Below, in pieces: positions 23,701-33,284 of a stretch of DNA of 64,000 nt. Each line of letters begins with the position of its first letter. Position 1 is the first letter of the stretch. The position numbers and the translations under genes were made by a program. Source of the stretch: Oopsacas minuta (Eukaryota; Porifera; Hexactinellida; Lyssacinosida; Leucopsacidae); contig JAKMXF010000303.1 of the NCBI GenBank assembly GCA_024704765.1, positions 123,791 to 187,790 on the forward strand. Direction: 5' to 3'. Below the pieces are notes generated by a model, which worked only from the letters and a program-made list of their open reading frames with translations, had not been told where the DNA came from and did not search any database.

Positions 23701-23930
23701 AGATGAGTTATATCACTGATGTACTCAGCATCTAGCTCTAAGTTCTTCAAAACTCCTATTCCCTTTGAGAGATTCAGATCTATGTCATCTGGAGTTAGAG
23801 TTTTTGTGAATCTAAATTTGTGAAATTTCATATTTAAGTCTACCATACAAGTATTCAGAATGGTATCTGATTATTCGTAACAGTACCTCGCTAGTTTCTT
23901 GAGTATCTGTCTCTTTAGTATACCGGCCAT
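14760..23930 (-). CDS. BLTP3: BLTP3-family bridge-like lipid transfer protein (UHRF1BP1/UHRF1BP1L type)
   Basis: Ten-exon model on the minus strand: 23887-23930, 23649-23811, 23252-23290, 22660-22751, 19680-19917, 19164-19625, 18334-18928, 17752-17900, 17561-17641, 14760-17216. All phases join, giving 1439 residues, about the length of vertebrate BLTP3A/B. The N-terminus MAGILKRQILKKLARFTKTL, then LNLSKGIGVLKNLELD and LPLWLEI, is the chorein-type start of this family. Later blocks KYGLTEKV, TNQSIRL and IPRPNFYV keep the family order, and the protein ends in a coiled coil (about residues 1230-1439). Family members form a hydrophobic groove that moves lipids at organelle contacts and early endosomes. 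All introns are GT-AG except intron 6, where only a GC donor keeps the frame. Intron 4 contains the LIM gene on the other strand. Symbol assigned at family level; A/B orthology is not resolvable. Confidence 0.88.
18969..19143. mobile_element. 175-bp CAGT-ended MITE inside BLTP3 intron 6
   Basis: It starts CAGTAAAACTCCCGTTATAT and ends with the complement of CAGTCAACTCTCATTATATC, with TA on both sides. It fills three quarters of a 235-base intron. The same family, sharing ATATGGTCCCAAAC and TTCCTTGAGCTTCGATATAA inside, occurs at 61368-61502 in an MDH2 intron. Confidence 0.85.
20143..20274. mobile_element. MITE, CAGT-ended, in BLTP3 intron 4
   Basis: The left end CAGTATAACTCGGATAAGAC and the right end, in reverse complement CAGTATAACTCATACTTCTT, are inverted repeats, flanked by TA on both sides. 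The interior TACGTA...TTATTTCTCCCAAG is shared with 8795-8877 and 12858-13036. Confidence 0.8.
21405..22085 (+). CDS. CSRP-like double LIM-domain protein
   Basis: 226 residues, intronless. LIM1 spans about 20-72 (CPTC at C20/C23, then HKMCLKCTSC, and CRACHQKNFG). LIM2 spans about 139-191 (CPIC, HKACLRCESC, CKSCYAKNFA). Each LIM domain is followed by the glycine-rich tail typical of cysteine and glycine-rich proteins: GYGFGVGIGTL after LIM1 and GYGYGVGAGTL after LIM2. Family members bind actin and alpha-actinin and shuttle to the nucleus in muscle and other cells. Each LIM module binds two zincs, and all eight ligands look present in both. The linker is Ser/Ala/Pro-rich. The gene lies inside intron 4 of BLTP3 in the opposite orientation. 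Vertebrate CSRP genes are split by introns, so loss or retroposition is likely. Confidence 0.92.
   Translation: MAGVFGRGAPPKIGTSAPKCPTCTKSVYHAEQVIALGKSFHKMCLKCTSCNKLLDTGTVVEHDEKPFCRACHQKNFGTKGYGFGVGIGTLQSDYNTETNADAINSSGQSSGAPKAPPKAAFTPNPEHSKVLTIGGVPRCPICNKSVYHAEEIVALNKSWHKACLRCESCHKTLFRGDVQDHENKPYCKSCYAKNFATAGYGYGVGAGTLSSTQEPVKTDKSTYPYV
22256..22555. repeat. dispersed repeat with GC-rich head, second copy
   Basis: It contains CCGCTTCGCTTGCTCGCACT, then CATGGGGCTCGGTACTTCGT and AT-rich sub-repeats, matching 5800-6180 in order and orientation. It lies in BLTP3 intron 4, 170 bp after the stop codon of the LIM gene, and may provide part of its 3' flank. Confidence 0.6.
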
Positions 23931-24680
23931 CCCTGCCTAATTAATTAAAAAGCTATCTTTGAGCTTTAAACACTTTGGTTCGCATGGAATTATTACGTCA
24001 CTATGACTGTGCAAAAAAATCAAAATTTCAAATTTCTCTCTGCTATTCACACCTTTAAAGATTAAGACACCAAATTTGGCATGTATACTCGTAGTGACAT
24101 ATAGTTGTGCACCTGACATATGAAAAATTTCTAATGTATATATTTTCACACCTTTTGACACCTCTGTATTTTAGCCTAATCAGATTGAAGGGTTTTACGA
24201 TTAGGCATAAATGCATAAAATTAGTTCTGGTGGAGTGTTTGTAATTTAATTAACTCTGTAATATATATGTGTATTTGTATTGATTGTTGTAGACTGCAAT
24301 TCTATTGCTCAATACATTCAATTAAATATATATATATACATATACTGATTTATCATATGATTAATCATATTTTCACACCTTTTGGTGAACATTTCAAAAT
24401 TATCCTAGAGATAAGCTTCCACTTGTTAAATAGGGGTAAACAAGATTAGTAAATTTCGCTAAAATGGATATTTAGTAGAAAAATATAGTTTCAATAATCC
24501 ACTAAAATTGATTTTGGTAAATTTAAGTCGGCACAGGCGGTGATTTGAGATTTTTCCAGGAGGTTTTCGGAGTGGTCTTTTCTGGCAAACACTGCAGATA
24601 GGTAGTACGGATGACTAATTACAACGCAACTGAAGTATTAAAATCGACAAGGAGCCTATGTCTAAGTGTTCGCTGGAAAC

Positions 24681-24830
24681 AGGGCATTAGGATCTTTCGA
24701 TCAAAGATAGTACGATCCGGATCTAGATTCTTTTCGAGGATCGGAGGAGGGTCGTCGATCCATTAGAAAAAGTGGGATCGTGATCGTGGACGGATTGATA
24801 TTTTTCTCGAAGGATCCTGATCCTTTCTAA
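24681..24830. mobile_element. GATC-dense element, truncated copy
   Basis: It starts AGGGCATTAGGATCTTTCGA, the same end as the element at 44704. About a dozen GATC tetramers lie in 150 bp. No matching right end was seen, so it is probably truncated. Confidence 0.6.
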
Positions 24831-25118
24831 ATATTCACAAGAGTTCCCTCATCCCAAAATGTTATGATATTTGGTACTTACAACGTTACTTTGCTACTCC
24901 AAGGGTGTTCTTATAAGCGATAACTACTGAATGGAGTAGCATTCAGCCTAATTTATTCAAAGCTATCCAGACTTTTCAACCTCATTTATACGGCACTGGG
25001 ATAATATCATGGGACAATAATCGAGCTTTCGAATCATTCCTACTTCAAGTTCAGACTTGCTCCGGGGACCCACTTAGGCCTATGCGCCTTGCCGAATTAA
25101 ATTATGACACAACTTGTA

Positions 25119-25202
25119 CAGTCAACTCCGCTTAATTGGGACACCGGTTAATCGGGACAAAAGGGCTGGAACCGGTGTGTCCAGATTAACCAGAATTGAC
25201 TG
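25119..25202. mobile_element. 84-bp CAGT-ended MITE
   Basis: It starts CAGTCAACTCCGCTTAATTG and ends with the complement of CAGTCAATTCTGGTTAATCT. TA lies on both sides. The interior is itself palindromic (ACCGGTTAATC and ACCGGTGTGTCC). A degraded relative ends near 55198. Confidence 0.85.
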
Positions 25203-26570
25203 TACATTAGCACTCTGCAATCTACTATTGAATATTGCTCTATAAATTTACAAAGCAGTCGATAGAATATTTCGTCACCTTTTCTCAGAGATGATTAAGA
25301 CCTCGCTTAGAGTAAAAACCATTGAGTTTAATATATAAGATTGTAGATAGGCGCACTTTCGAAACTTCTAAGAATAATCGTAATAATTATGTATTATATC
25401 TGCATCTACTGTATAGTGGGTAAACCAATTTCACACTCCATGCTTCGTGATTGTAGAGAATTAAATATCTGAGAATCAGGCAGAAATTGTATTCAATAAT
25501 TTTATTGGCCTTTTAAATTTACAAAAAGAACAGAAGTATGTATAAATTCGTGATATAATTAACATTATAGCAATCTGTTAGTACCAGTCCGAGATCCACC
25601 AAGCTATCGATCATACTTTGTTTACTGTATTCATATATATAGGACAATTCAATAATAATTAATAGAATAACTGCTTTGGAGCAAATTAGTTCAGTTGAAT
25701 ATTTAGAAGCTAGAAGTCTCTACAAAGCAAAGATGGCTTAATTATATAATTTACTTTTATAGTAGCTTAAGAGCTGATACATAACTACGTATTAGAATGA
25801 TGAACGTGATTTAGCAATAAATATGAATACAACATATGCGTACGCACACCATGTTGAAACTCTACACAGACGTAGACGACTACATGAATCATTATGTTAT
25901 ACAATAGGTCGTGACCTACAGTTAAGTATGGAACTATGGCAACTAAATTCTATTATTTTTGGCAGATAAACTTAAGAATTCAATTATTCTGGTGGCAAAT
26001 CAAAGCAGTTATTTTGGCAACTGGTCATTATGTAAATTCGAACATTAACGCTAAAGTTGAAATTAGGAGTGAGACATTTGTCCACAGAGGTTATTTTGTA
26101 CAGGTTGGATGTTGTTATATGTTTGAGTATGTATTTACCCTGGATTAGTGGCTATACTTGCTTAGATGGTGTCCTAAGTCATCCTATAATACCCTGGATT
26201 AACAAATTCATGGCGCTTAACTATATTACAAGTATAGAGAGAGGATTATACAGCTAATTATGTAGTATTTTTAGATTCATAGTTTAAGACAAATACCGAA
26301 CACATCATTTAGGACAAATTCCAAGTATGAGTTAAAACAAATTCCGATTTCCTCTAAAAATATTAACTTAGATAGTGAATTATAGAAATATATTACGTAA
26401 GGTGATTAAGCGGAGTTATCTATTTCGTGAGACATGTTTTCGTTTGTACTGCCACTTCTCATGACCCAGACCGTTTCAGATAGCATATACATTATATAAT
26501 AAGAATTTCGACAACAACTACGTTTAATAAAATACTAAATCATAGCTATGACTAAATTAAATCAAAAGAT

Positions 26571-29500
26571 TTAATAATTATCAGAGAAAGCTAATTTCTG
26601 TATCTTAGAGAAGTTATCAGATTTTGTTAATTTCCAATAATGTTCCACAAATTCTGAATGTTTGAATGCTTCCACAAACTTCTGGTCATGAGTAATGAGT
26701 ATCATTTGGAAGTTAGATTTAGCCTTAGAATCCAATAACTCAATCAAACTATCCGCTAAAGATACCATATTCCTTCGATCAAGGTTAGTTGTTGGTTCAT
26801 CTAACGCAATAATACCACATTTACTACAAAATGTTTCCGCTAAAGCTAATCGTATCAGAATACAAGCTAAAACCTTTTGTCCTGTACTACAACGGCCTCT
26901 CATACCCATCTCTATATCTCCCTTCATCATAACCACACGGTAGTTATAGGAACCTCTACCACTAGGAGAAGCAGTACTCTCATCGTCAGCTACTATCTGT
27001 ATGTAGTCTATATCAGGACCTTTGTAGATGCTCTGCCAGAGTTCCTGGAGGATTGCGTTGATCTGTTCAATCTTACTTTTGTGGAATTGCATCATACATC
27101 TGTCTAGCTTATGATAGGAATATTCTAGATCTTTTACCACTAGTCTTACAACCTTCAACTCATATTTCTTAGCGTCATGAACACGCATAACATCACGGTA
27201 CTGATCAGACTCAAGGGTACGAGTAACTTTAGCTATTTGTTTCTTCATCTGATCTATTTCTCCTGTTAGTTTGTCTCGTTTAGATCTCTTCTGTTTCAAT
27301 GAAGATTCTAACTGTGTTATGCTAGATTGTAGCTTTTGAATTGGATTTGTATTTAGCTCACTCGCTAGCTCTGCTATTTCTATATTCAGTACACGTAGAT
27401 TCTCTTGATAGCCCTGCAGCTGGATAGCATCAGAATATTCGCGGTTTTTATTCTGTGAGTTTGCTATTTCGTTATTAATATTTGCTATAATCTCACGCAA
27501 TTCCTGTAATCTTGTATTCAACTTATTAATGTTACTCTTTGCTACCTCAATCTCATGAACACAATCTTCATAATCGGTCTGACTATTGTCCAAAGATGCA
27601 GAATCAATTTCTTTCTGTTTTTCATTTATTTTAGTTATTAGAGATTTGAATTGCTCAATCTTACTGCGTTCGATATCCACAATTTGTTTGTATTCTGCAT
27701 GTTTCTCTTTCAATTCATTCTCGTATTTGAGAATACGTTGCTTTATAGGAGTAAGACTCAGCTTCACTTCCTTTATACCCTTGTTCAAATTATCTAATTT
27801 CTGTTCTAACTCTATTTTCCTGGCTAACTGATTTGCTTGATTCTGTTTATGTTTTTGTTGTTCCAGCTGAGCTGCTGTCAGCTCATTAATTTCTTGCTCT
27901 TTATCACGGACTTCATCCTTGTGATTGTTAATAGATGTTTGATGTTCTGAAATCTTAGATTCAAATGCTTTTATTTCCTTCTGATTTTTACGTAGCTGTT
28001 GCTTTATCTCCTCAATAGACTTGGAAGCAATCGGGTTTTTAAGTTTTCTAGATTCTACACTGATTTTAGACTCAATTACCTTTCGCTCACTCTCCTTCTC
28101 GTTCAACACACGAACATCCCACGCTAACGTACTTATCTTATCGAGGACATTTTGATAAGATTTGGCCTGTTTCTCCAGCTGATTTATTTCCTGTGCCAAC
28201 TCTTTCTCCTGGATAATCAGTTGATCGTATTCAGCTTGGAGACCAGGGATTGTACTCTTTTCAACCTTAATCATGTCGTCATTAGCTCCTGATAGCTTCT
28301 GAAGGTTCTCGAGTTTCTCTCCCAATTCTGAGAGCTGAGTCTGTTGTTGTGACATCATGCTAGGGCCTACGTGCTTGATTCTCTTCTCTAGGGATTCCAG
28401 GACTTGAGTCAAAATTTCTAGGTTCTCGAATGCTCTTTTACACACAGGACAAGCATTTCTCTGCTGGACAAAGCTCTGACATTCTTTGTAGAACTGTTTA
28501 GAACCAGAGACAATAGACATTTTATCCTGCTCTACTTGTATCTCCTGTTTGATATCATCAATTACCTGGGAGTATTCCTGATCACCACAAAGTTCTTTCT
28601 TACGAGAATTGAAAGTATTCAGATTGTCTTGATACTGAGTAGCTTGTATCTCACATATATTCTTGCTAGATCTTACGTCATTCAATTTCTTGTTTAGAGT
28701 TTCTAATTTAGAACTCACTTTCTTGTGTTCATCTTCTTTATCACTCTTCAACTTAGCTAGTTTAGCTTCTAGCTCAGACAGAGGGGGAGGCCAGACGAAT
28801 AGAGATTCCAAATCTGGATTAATTTTACTAAGAATTTTATTTATTGATAAATTTTTAGATTCCAAATCTTCCTTTAAGCTATTGACTGCTTTACGAGTAG
28901 ATTCCTCCTGTTCCATTTCAATATTCTCTCTCTCTAACGAGGGAACTCTCTTCTCCAAATCTTTCTTCTTTTGAATCAGCTGTTTGATATTTGATTCCAG
29001 ATCTATTACGTCATGACTAGATTTGAGAGATATCAGCTCTTCGTTAGCTATATCAATAGAGTCCTGTAAGTCTTCTAGCTCCTTACTGAAGCCCCCATCC
29101 TTACGGATATTGAGTAACTCCTGCTCCGCTTCACTCTGCTCAACTCCTCGGATCTTACAAGTTTGTTCCTGTTGGGCTAGTTCTCTGACGAGGTCTTCTT
29201 TCCAAGACAATATGTTCCCTTCCTCCTCCTCTTGCTCAGAGGTGAGACTCTTAAGGTCAGATTCAAACAGCTGGAGCTGTGATCTTCCGCGAGAGAGAGT
29301 ATCTCTTGTGAGAGCTCCAGGAGAGGAGAGGAGAGGAGAACTTGTAGATGTCATTATGGAGGATAGTTCATCCATCAATTCTCTAAGAAGTCTTTTATGA
29401 TACTCCACAGACTTTCTATTCTCATCTAGCTTATCCAGTCTCTGTTGCAGCTCCTTTAGACTCGCCTCTCCTTCATCACGCTCCCTCTCCACTCCTTTTA

Positions 29501-30473
29501 GCTCTCTCTCCCGCGACTTTTGACACCTCTGCTCGGTACTCATCCTATCAGCATGTTCTTCTTTCTGTCTCTTCAACATATCCACATCTCCTGACGGATC
29601 AATGAGTAGGAATTTTCCTTCAAAGGAAGATATATTTTGCTGCGCATGTTTACGACTAGTAACCTTAGTTTTGTGCTGTATATCTCTCTCCTGTGCTCTC
29701 ATCAACATCTCCTTATTCCTCCCTCGGTCTTCCTCTCTCTGCTCTATGAATGCTTCTAGTTCTAAGAATTCAGTTTCTTTGACACTGACCGTCTTCTCAT
29801 GACTACTGAGCTCGTGTTTGAAATCTTCTACATTTTGTTTCTTCTCTGTCAAGTGTTTCAGGTCATTCTCAATCACTTTTATTTGCTCTTGATATTCACT
29901 TCGTAATTTCTTCATATTTTCTAATGCTTTAGTAAACCTTGTAATCTCGAAAATGTTGTCAAATCTAGTTTTTAGCTCTTTGCACTCAGCTAACGGCCAA
30001 TTAGACTCCTCTTGATGACAGAATATGACAGATGACAGGACATATTTGGATACCCCCAGCTCGCGGAACATTTCTTTATCCGTATCAGTACACCGAGATG
30101 ATATAGATTCATTATTTTTAGTGAGTATAGAATCAAGAGTCTTGAATGTTATCTGCCCTCTGGGTTTCAATGTAGATTGTAACATTCTTGTGACACCACG
30201 TTGTTCACCCATATGATTCCTGAAATTTAGCATTACCTTGCCTTTCACCTCGCTTCTGCCTATCAACTTGGGGTCTGTAAGGAACATTCCTCCTTGAGCA
30301 TTAGGCGGATATGCACCAGTAGCCATAAAGCGAAGACATTCAATAATCGTAGTTTTGCCAGCTCCGTTCTGCCCTGCAATAATAGTTATGGGAGATTCAA
30401 ACTTTATGTAACTTTCTTGTGAGGGGTGGAAGCTACGGACCCCTGAGATCTGCATTTCATCTATTGAAGACAT
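26571..30473 (-). CDS. RAD50: RAD50 DNA double-strand break repair ATPase
   Basis: 1300 residues in one uninterrupted exon, close to the usual ~1310. The N-terminal ABC half has Walker A GQNGAGKTT at residues 34-42 and a Q-loop region FCHQEESNWPL near 150. Long coiled coils on both sides frame the zinc hook CPVC near residue 675. The C-terminal half has the signature STGQKVLACILIRLALAETF near 1196 and Walker B IIALDEPTTNLD after it. RAD50 pairs with MRE11 and NBS1, bridging DNA ends through hook dimers and driving ATP-dependent end processing and ATM signalling. The signature has CIL where many members have ASI, a mild change. The start MSSIDEMQISGVRSF matches the family start. Absence of introns in a gene this long is unusual for an animal. 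A hAT-type insertion lies 72 bp upstream of the ATG. Confidence 0.97.
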   Translation of the reverse strand: MSSIDEMQISGVRSFHPSQESYIKFESPITIIAGQNGAGKTTIIECLRFMATGAYPPNAQGGMFLTDPKLIGRSEVKGKVMLNFRNHMGEQRGVTRMLQSTLKPRGQITFKTLDSILTKNNESISSRCTDTDKEMFRELGVSKYVLSSVIFCHQEESNWPLAECKELKTRFDNIFEITRFTKALENMKKLRSEYQEQIKVIENDLKHLTEKKQNVEDFKHELSSHEKTVSVKETEFLELEAFIEQREEDRGRNKEMLMRAQERDIQHKTKVTSRKHAQQNISSFEGKFLLIDPSGDVDMLKRQKEEHADRMSTEQRCQKSRERELKGVERERDEGEASLKELQQRLDKLDENRKSVEYHKRLLRELMDELSSIMTSTSSPLLSSPGALTRDTLSRGRSQLQLFESDLKSLTSEQEEEEGNILSWKEDLVRELAQQEQTCKIRGVEQSEAEQELLNIRKDGGFSKELEDLQDSIDIANEELISLKSSHDVIDLESNIKQLIQKKKDLEKRVPSLERENIEMEQEESTRKAVNSLKEDLESKNLSINKILSKINPDLESLFVWPPPLSELEAKLAKLKSDKEDEHKKVSSKLETLNKKLNDVRSSKNICEIQATQYQDNLNTFNSRKKELCGDQEYSQVIDDIKQEIQVEQDKMSIVSGSKQFYKECQSFVQQRNACPVCKRAFENLEILTQVLESLEKRIKHVGPSMMSQQQTQLSELGEKLENLQKLSGANDDMIKVEKSTIPGLQAEYDQLIIQEKELAQEINQLEKQAKSYQNVLDKISTLAWDVRVLNEKESERKVIESKISVESRKLKNPIASKSIEEIKQQLRKNQKEIKAFESKISEHQTSINNHKDEVRDKEQEINELTAAQLEQQKHKQNQANQLARKIELEQKLDNLNKGIKEVKLSLTPIKQRILKYENELKEKHAEYKQIVDIERSKIEQFKSLITKINEKQKEIDSASLDNSQTDYEDCVHEIEVAKSNINKLNTRLQELREIIANINNEIANSQNKNREYSDAIQLQGYQENLRVLNIEIAELASELNTNPIQKLQSSITQLESSLKQKRSKRDKLTGEIDQMKKQIAKVTRTLESDQYRDVMRVHDAKKYELKVVRLVVKDLEYSYHKLDRCMMQFHKSKIEQINAILQELWQSIYKGPDIDYIQIVADDESTASPSGRGSYNYRVVMMKGDIEMGMRGRCSTGQKVLACILIRLALAETFCSKCGIIALDEPTTNLDRRNMVSLADSLIELLDSKAKSNFQMILITHDQKFVEAFKHSEFVEHYWKLTKSDNFSKIQKLAFSDNY

Positions 30474-30544
30474 CTGTCACGCAGAATACAACTAACTGCG
30501 TATATTGACAATTAGAAGAGTGCATCAGATCATGATTCATAGAG

Positions 30545-30777
30545 CAGAGTTGCACGCGGGCTAAAATTTCTAACCGCGGCCCAACCCGCAGCCCGTGATT
30601 GAATTAGTCGTCCCGCAGAAAGCCCGCATGAATTTTTCGGCCAGCAATTAGCCCGCGAAAACAAAAATTTACGGGAGAAACAGTAACCTGAGACTGCGGA
30701 GTGAGGTTAATGCGGATCATGATGGGAGTATTTCCCTGCCGGCCTGTAAAATAGTTTTCGGCCTGCGCGTAACCCTG
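30545..30777. mobile_element. hAT-type non-autonomous element with 8-bp target duplication
   Basis: It starts CAGAGTTGCACGCGGGCT and ends with the complement of CAGGGTTACGCGCAGGCC. The octamer TCATAGAG flanks it exactly on both sides (30537-30544 and 30778-30785), the hallmark target duplication of hAT transposition. It is clearly more GC-rich than its surroundings (repeated GCCCGC) and lies just upstream of the RAD50 start codon. Confidence 0.92.
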
Positions 30778-30785
30778 TCATAGAG

Positions 30786-33284
30786 GAATAATCTGAGGGA
30801 ACGCGGAATTTGACCTAAACTGATGTAGGAAAATGACCTAAATTCATTTCGTTTGGGATTGACAGAATTCTGACTGTGATGTTTGTATTGATTTTGTCCT
30901 TGTGATCATGATAGTTGTATTACATGAACAATTCAACAATGATAAATAAATAGTGTCATTGAGTGTGTATGATAATACTGAATATTACCATATTACCAAC
31001 ACATGTTGTCAAATTTATCAACAAATGCTGTCATATTACCAACAATATTGTTGGTAATATGCAGGTCTCGTACATGTTTCGTACGAGTCTGTCAGCTACA
31101 AAAAGGAATGGCAACATTATTCAGTCACATAATGGGTACAAATAAACTAGGAACTTTGTTGACACTAATTGGATACTAGTTTTGGATTTTCATGGCATTA
31201 GTGGATGAATCTTTGCCTGGGAGTTGACCGGAAGTTTCTCCCCCTACGTCTTGCTGAGTGTCTTTATAACTCACTAAGAGTGTGATTAAAAGGACATTTC
31301 TTTGATTATCTAACTAGATTAGATTTAGCCAAACCATACGCCTAAAATGTTTCCCCTCATATTTACGCCCGCCTAGAGTATACATTAAGTATTACGGTAT
31401 GGGGGATCTAGCGCAAATATAACGCGCCTATATCTATTTTGCTGATATTCATGCGCCTGTAGGCGAGCCGCATACGCCTGGATGATTCCCTGGATTCAGC
31501 CGAGAATATGGCTTGTTACTAATATATTTCCTATACATATATACGTACATATGCGGTGATTGATCGGTAGCGATAGATTTGTTTTGCTGGTATTTTAGTC
31601 CTATTTTGTAATTGTCATTTGTTGGTAATTTGACAACACAAATCTGTTGGTCATTTGCAGGCGTCTCGGACAATTAATACAAGTCTGAAAGATGCTGATT
31701 ATTATTGTACGGCGAAGTGTTGTAACAATAGGGGTTACCCACAACAAATTTCGAATTTATATCATTTCCTACTTCCCAAAATTATTTAGGCTAAACTCCT
31801 GCGTCCCTGATCTGACACTATTCTTACTTAATTTTGGGGAAATTCAGAATTTTATAACACAAGTACAATCACGTACCTCAATATTGAAATCTCATTTTCC
31901 TATAGCTGTATAGCGGAAATAATGTATCCTTATATAGGATATAACGACATACTCATGAACTCGTTTCATTGCATTATAAGCGCTGTTCATTATTGCGGAA
32001 GTAAATTCACAACTTGTATAACAGTGATTTCATACCCCCCTAGGGGCAGTGCTTTATCTGCCTTTATCAAATCCCCGCACCATGGGTGTATTTCATTTTT
32101 CGCGCACCCTCCCATGTTTTCGAAAAATCATGGACCTCTGAGTATGTGCCGCGTATCCAGATGAAGCTTGTATAGGGGGTATTAAGCACTTTGTTATAGA
32201 CGGAATTATTTAAAGTTTATATAATGTAATAGATGGAAAGATTAGACAATTTCGTTCTGAGCAGTATGTATTATATTTTATATCCAACTGGTTTATAGCC
32301 AGAGTCCATTGTCTTTATCTATATATATATAGAAAAATTGTTGATGAATATGGTGTCATGTTAAACTTTATTCGCAATTGGGAATCAGTGGCGGTCCGAT
32401 CCTAGAGGGACAAACGGGGCATACGCCCCAGGTTTGAAAATAATGAGAAAATTCGTGAAGATGAAGTGTTGAGTTACCACTATTTGGATAATCGATGGAA
32501 AGATCCAGTTTGATTGAGGTCCGCCATTATTATCGTTTGATGAGAAATTAATCAAAAATACTATGTTCATCTATCAACCAAAAGTATGTATATAAGTACT
32601 TCACCATGGATAAGCTACAACTATGTTTGTTGTATAAGAAATCTGGCCTATGAACAGGAGGACTAATTAGCAGGTAGATTGGAATTGACCATGGACAAAT
32701 TGTGCTAGTTGTACAAACTACATAAAGGTTCTGGTTGTCACTTTAAAGGAACAGTGCCGCCATATCATGAATAAGTTCATAGATTTAATCAGAGGAAAGC
32801 ACTATAATTCCATACAATAAATTCTAATGTCATATCTAGTTCATATTATATAAAGGCTGCATTATAGTGATATCTACAGTATAAACCGGATATTTCTACT
32901 GTATTGACTTGAAAATTCGTGTCCACAATAAATGCTTACCCCAATAGCCATTAAGTGTAAATATAAATATATGTATAGAATAAATTATCATTTCAGAATA
33001 GAAGGAATCGCAGGATTAAGAATCAATATTGAACTACTCATCATAACTGCTTATTTATAATATAAACTACAAACATAATAGATTTAATACTGCATTTAAA
33101 GTAGCAACAGAACCTGTATAAAGATGTTAGGAAAGCACGAAAGACATAAGATAGACTGCGAGGTTTTCTTGCACACAGAGAGATCAGTGAACTGTACAAG
33201 CAGAATATTGAATTGAATATTCTAAGAATCGTAAGCAAACGGCCGCTCTTTAAGATAAAAATTACATTTGTAAGAGATGAGGGC
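30786..33284. other. intergenic interval between RAD50 and MED25
   Basis: No gene seen. A short perfect-looking palindrome CCAACAATATTGTTGG sits near 31038-31054. A dispersed repeat copy is at about 31330-31475. A sequence starting CAGTGGCGGTCC near 32388 resembles a hAT-like end without a detected partner. The last ~300 bases probably include the MED25 3' UTR. Confidence 0.45.

Larger units (their letters stand above)
23931..26570. other. intergenic interval upstream of BLTP3 and downstream of RAD50
   Basis: No gene is supported. It contains the inverted copy (24042-24125) of the repeat at 7530, a GATC-dense element (24681-24830), a small MITE (25119-25202) and a copy of the GGACAAATTCC repeat (26303-26405). 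The BLTP3 start at 23930 is preceded on the minus strand by TTAGGCAGGG. Short frames near 25936-26257 show no coding character. Confidence 0.5.
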
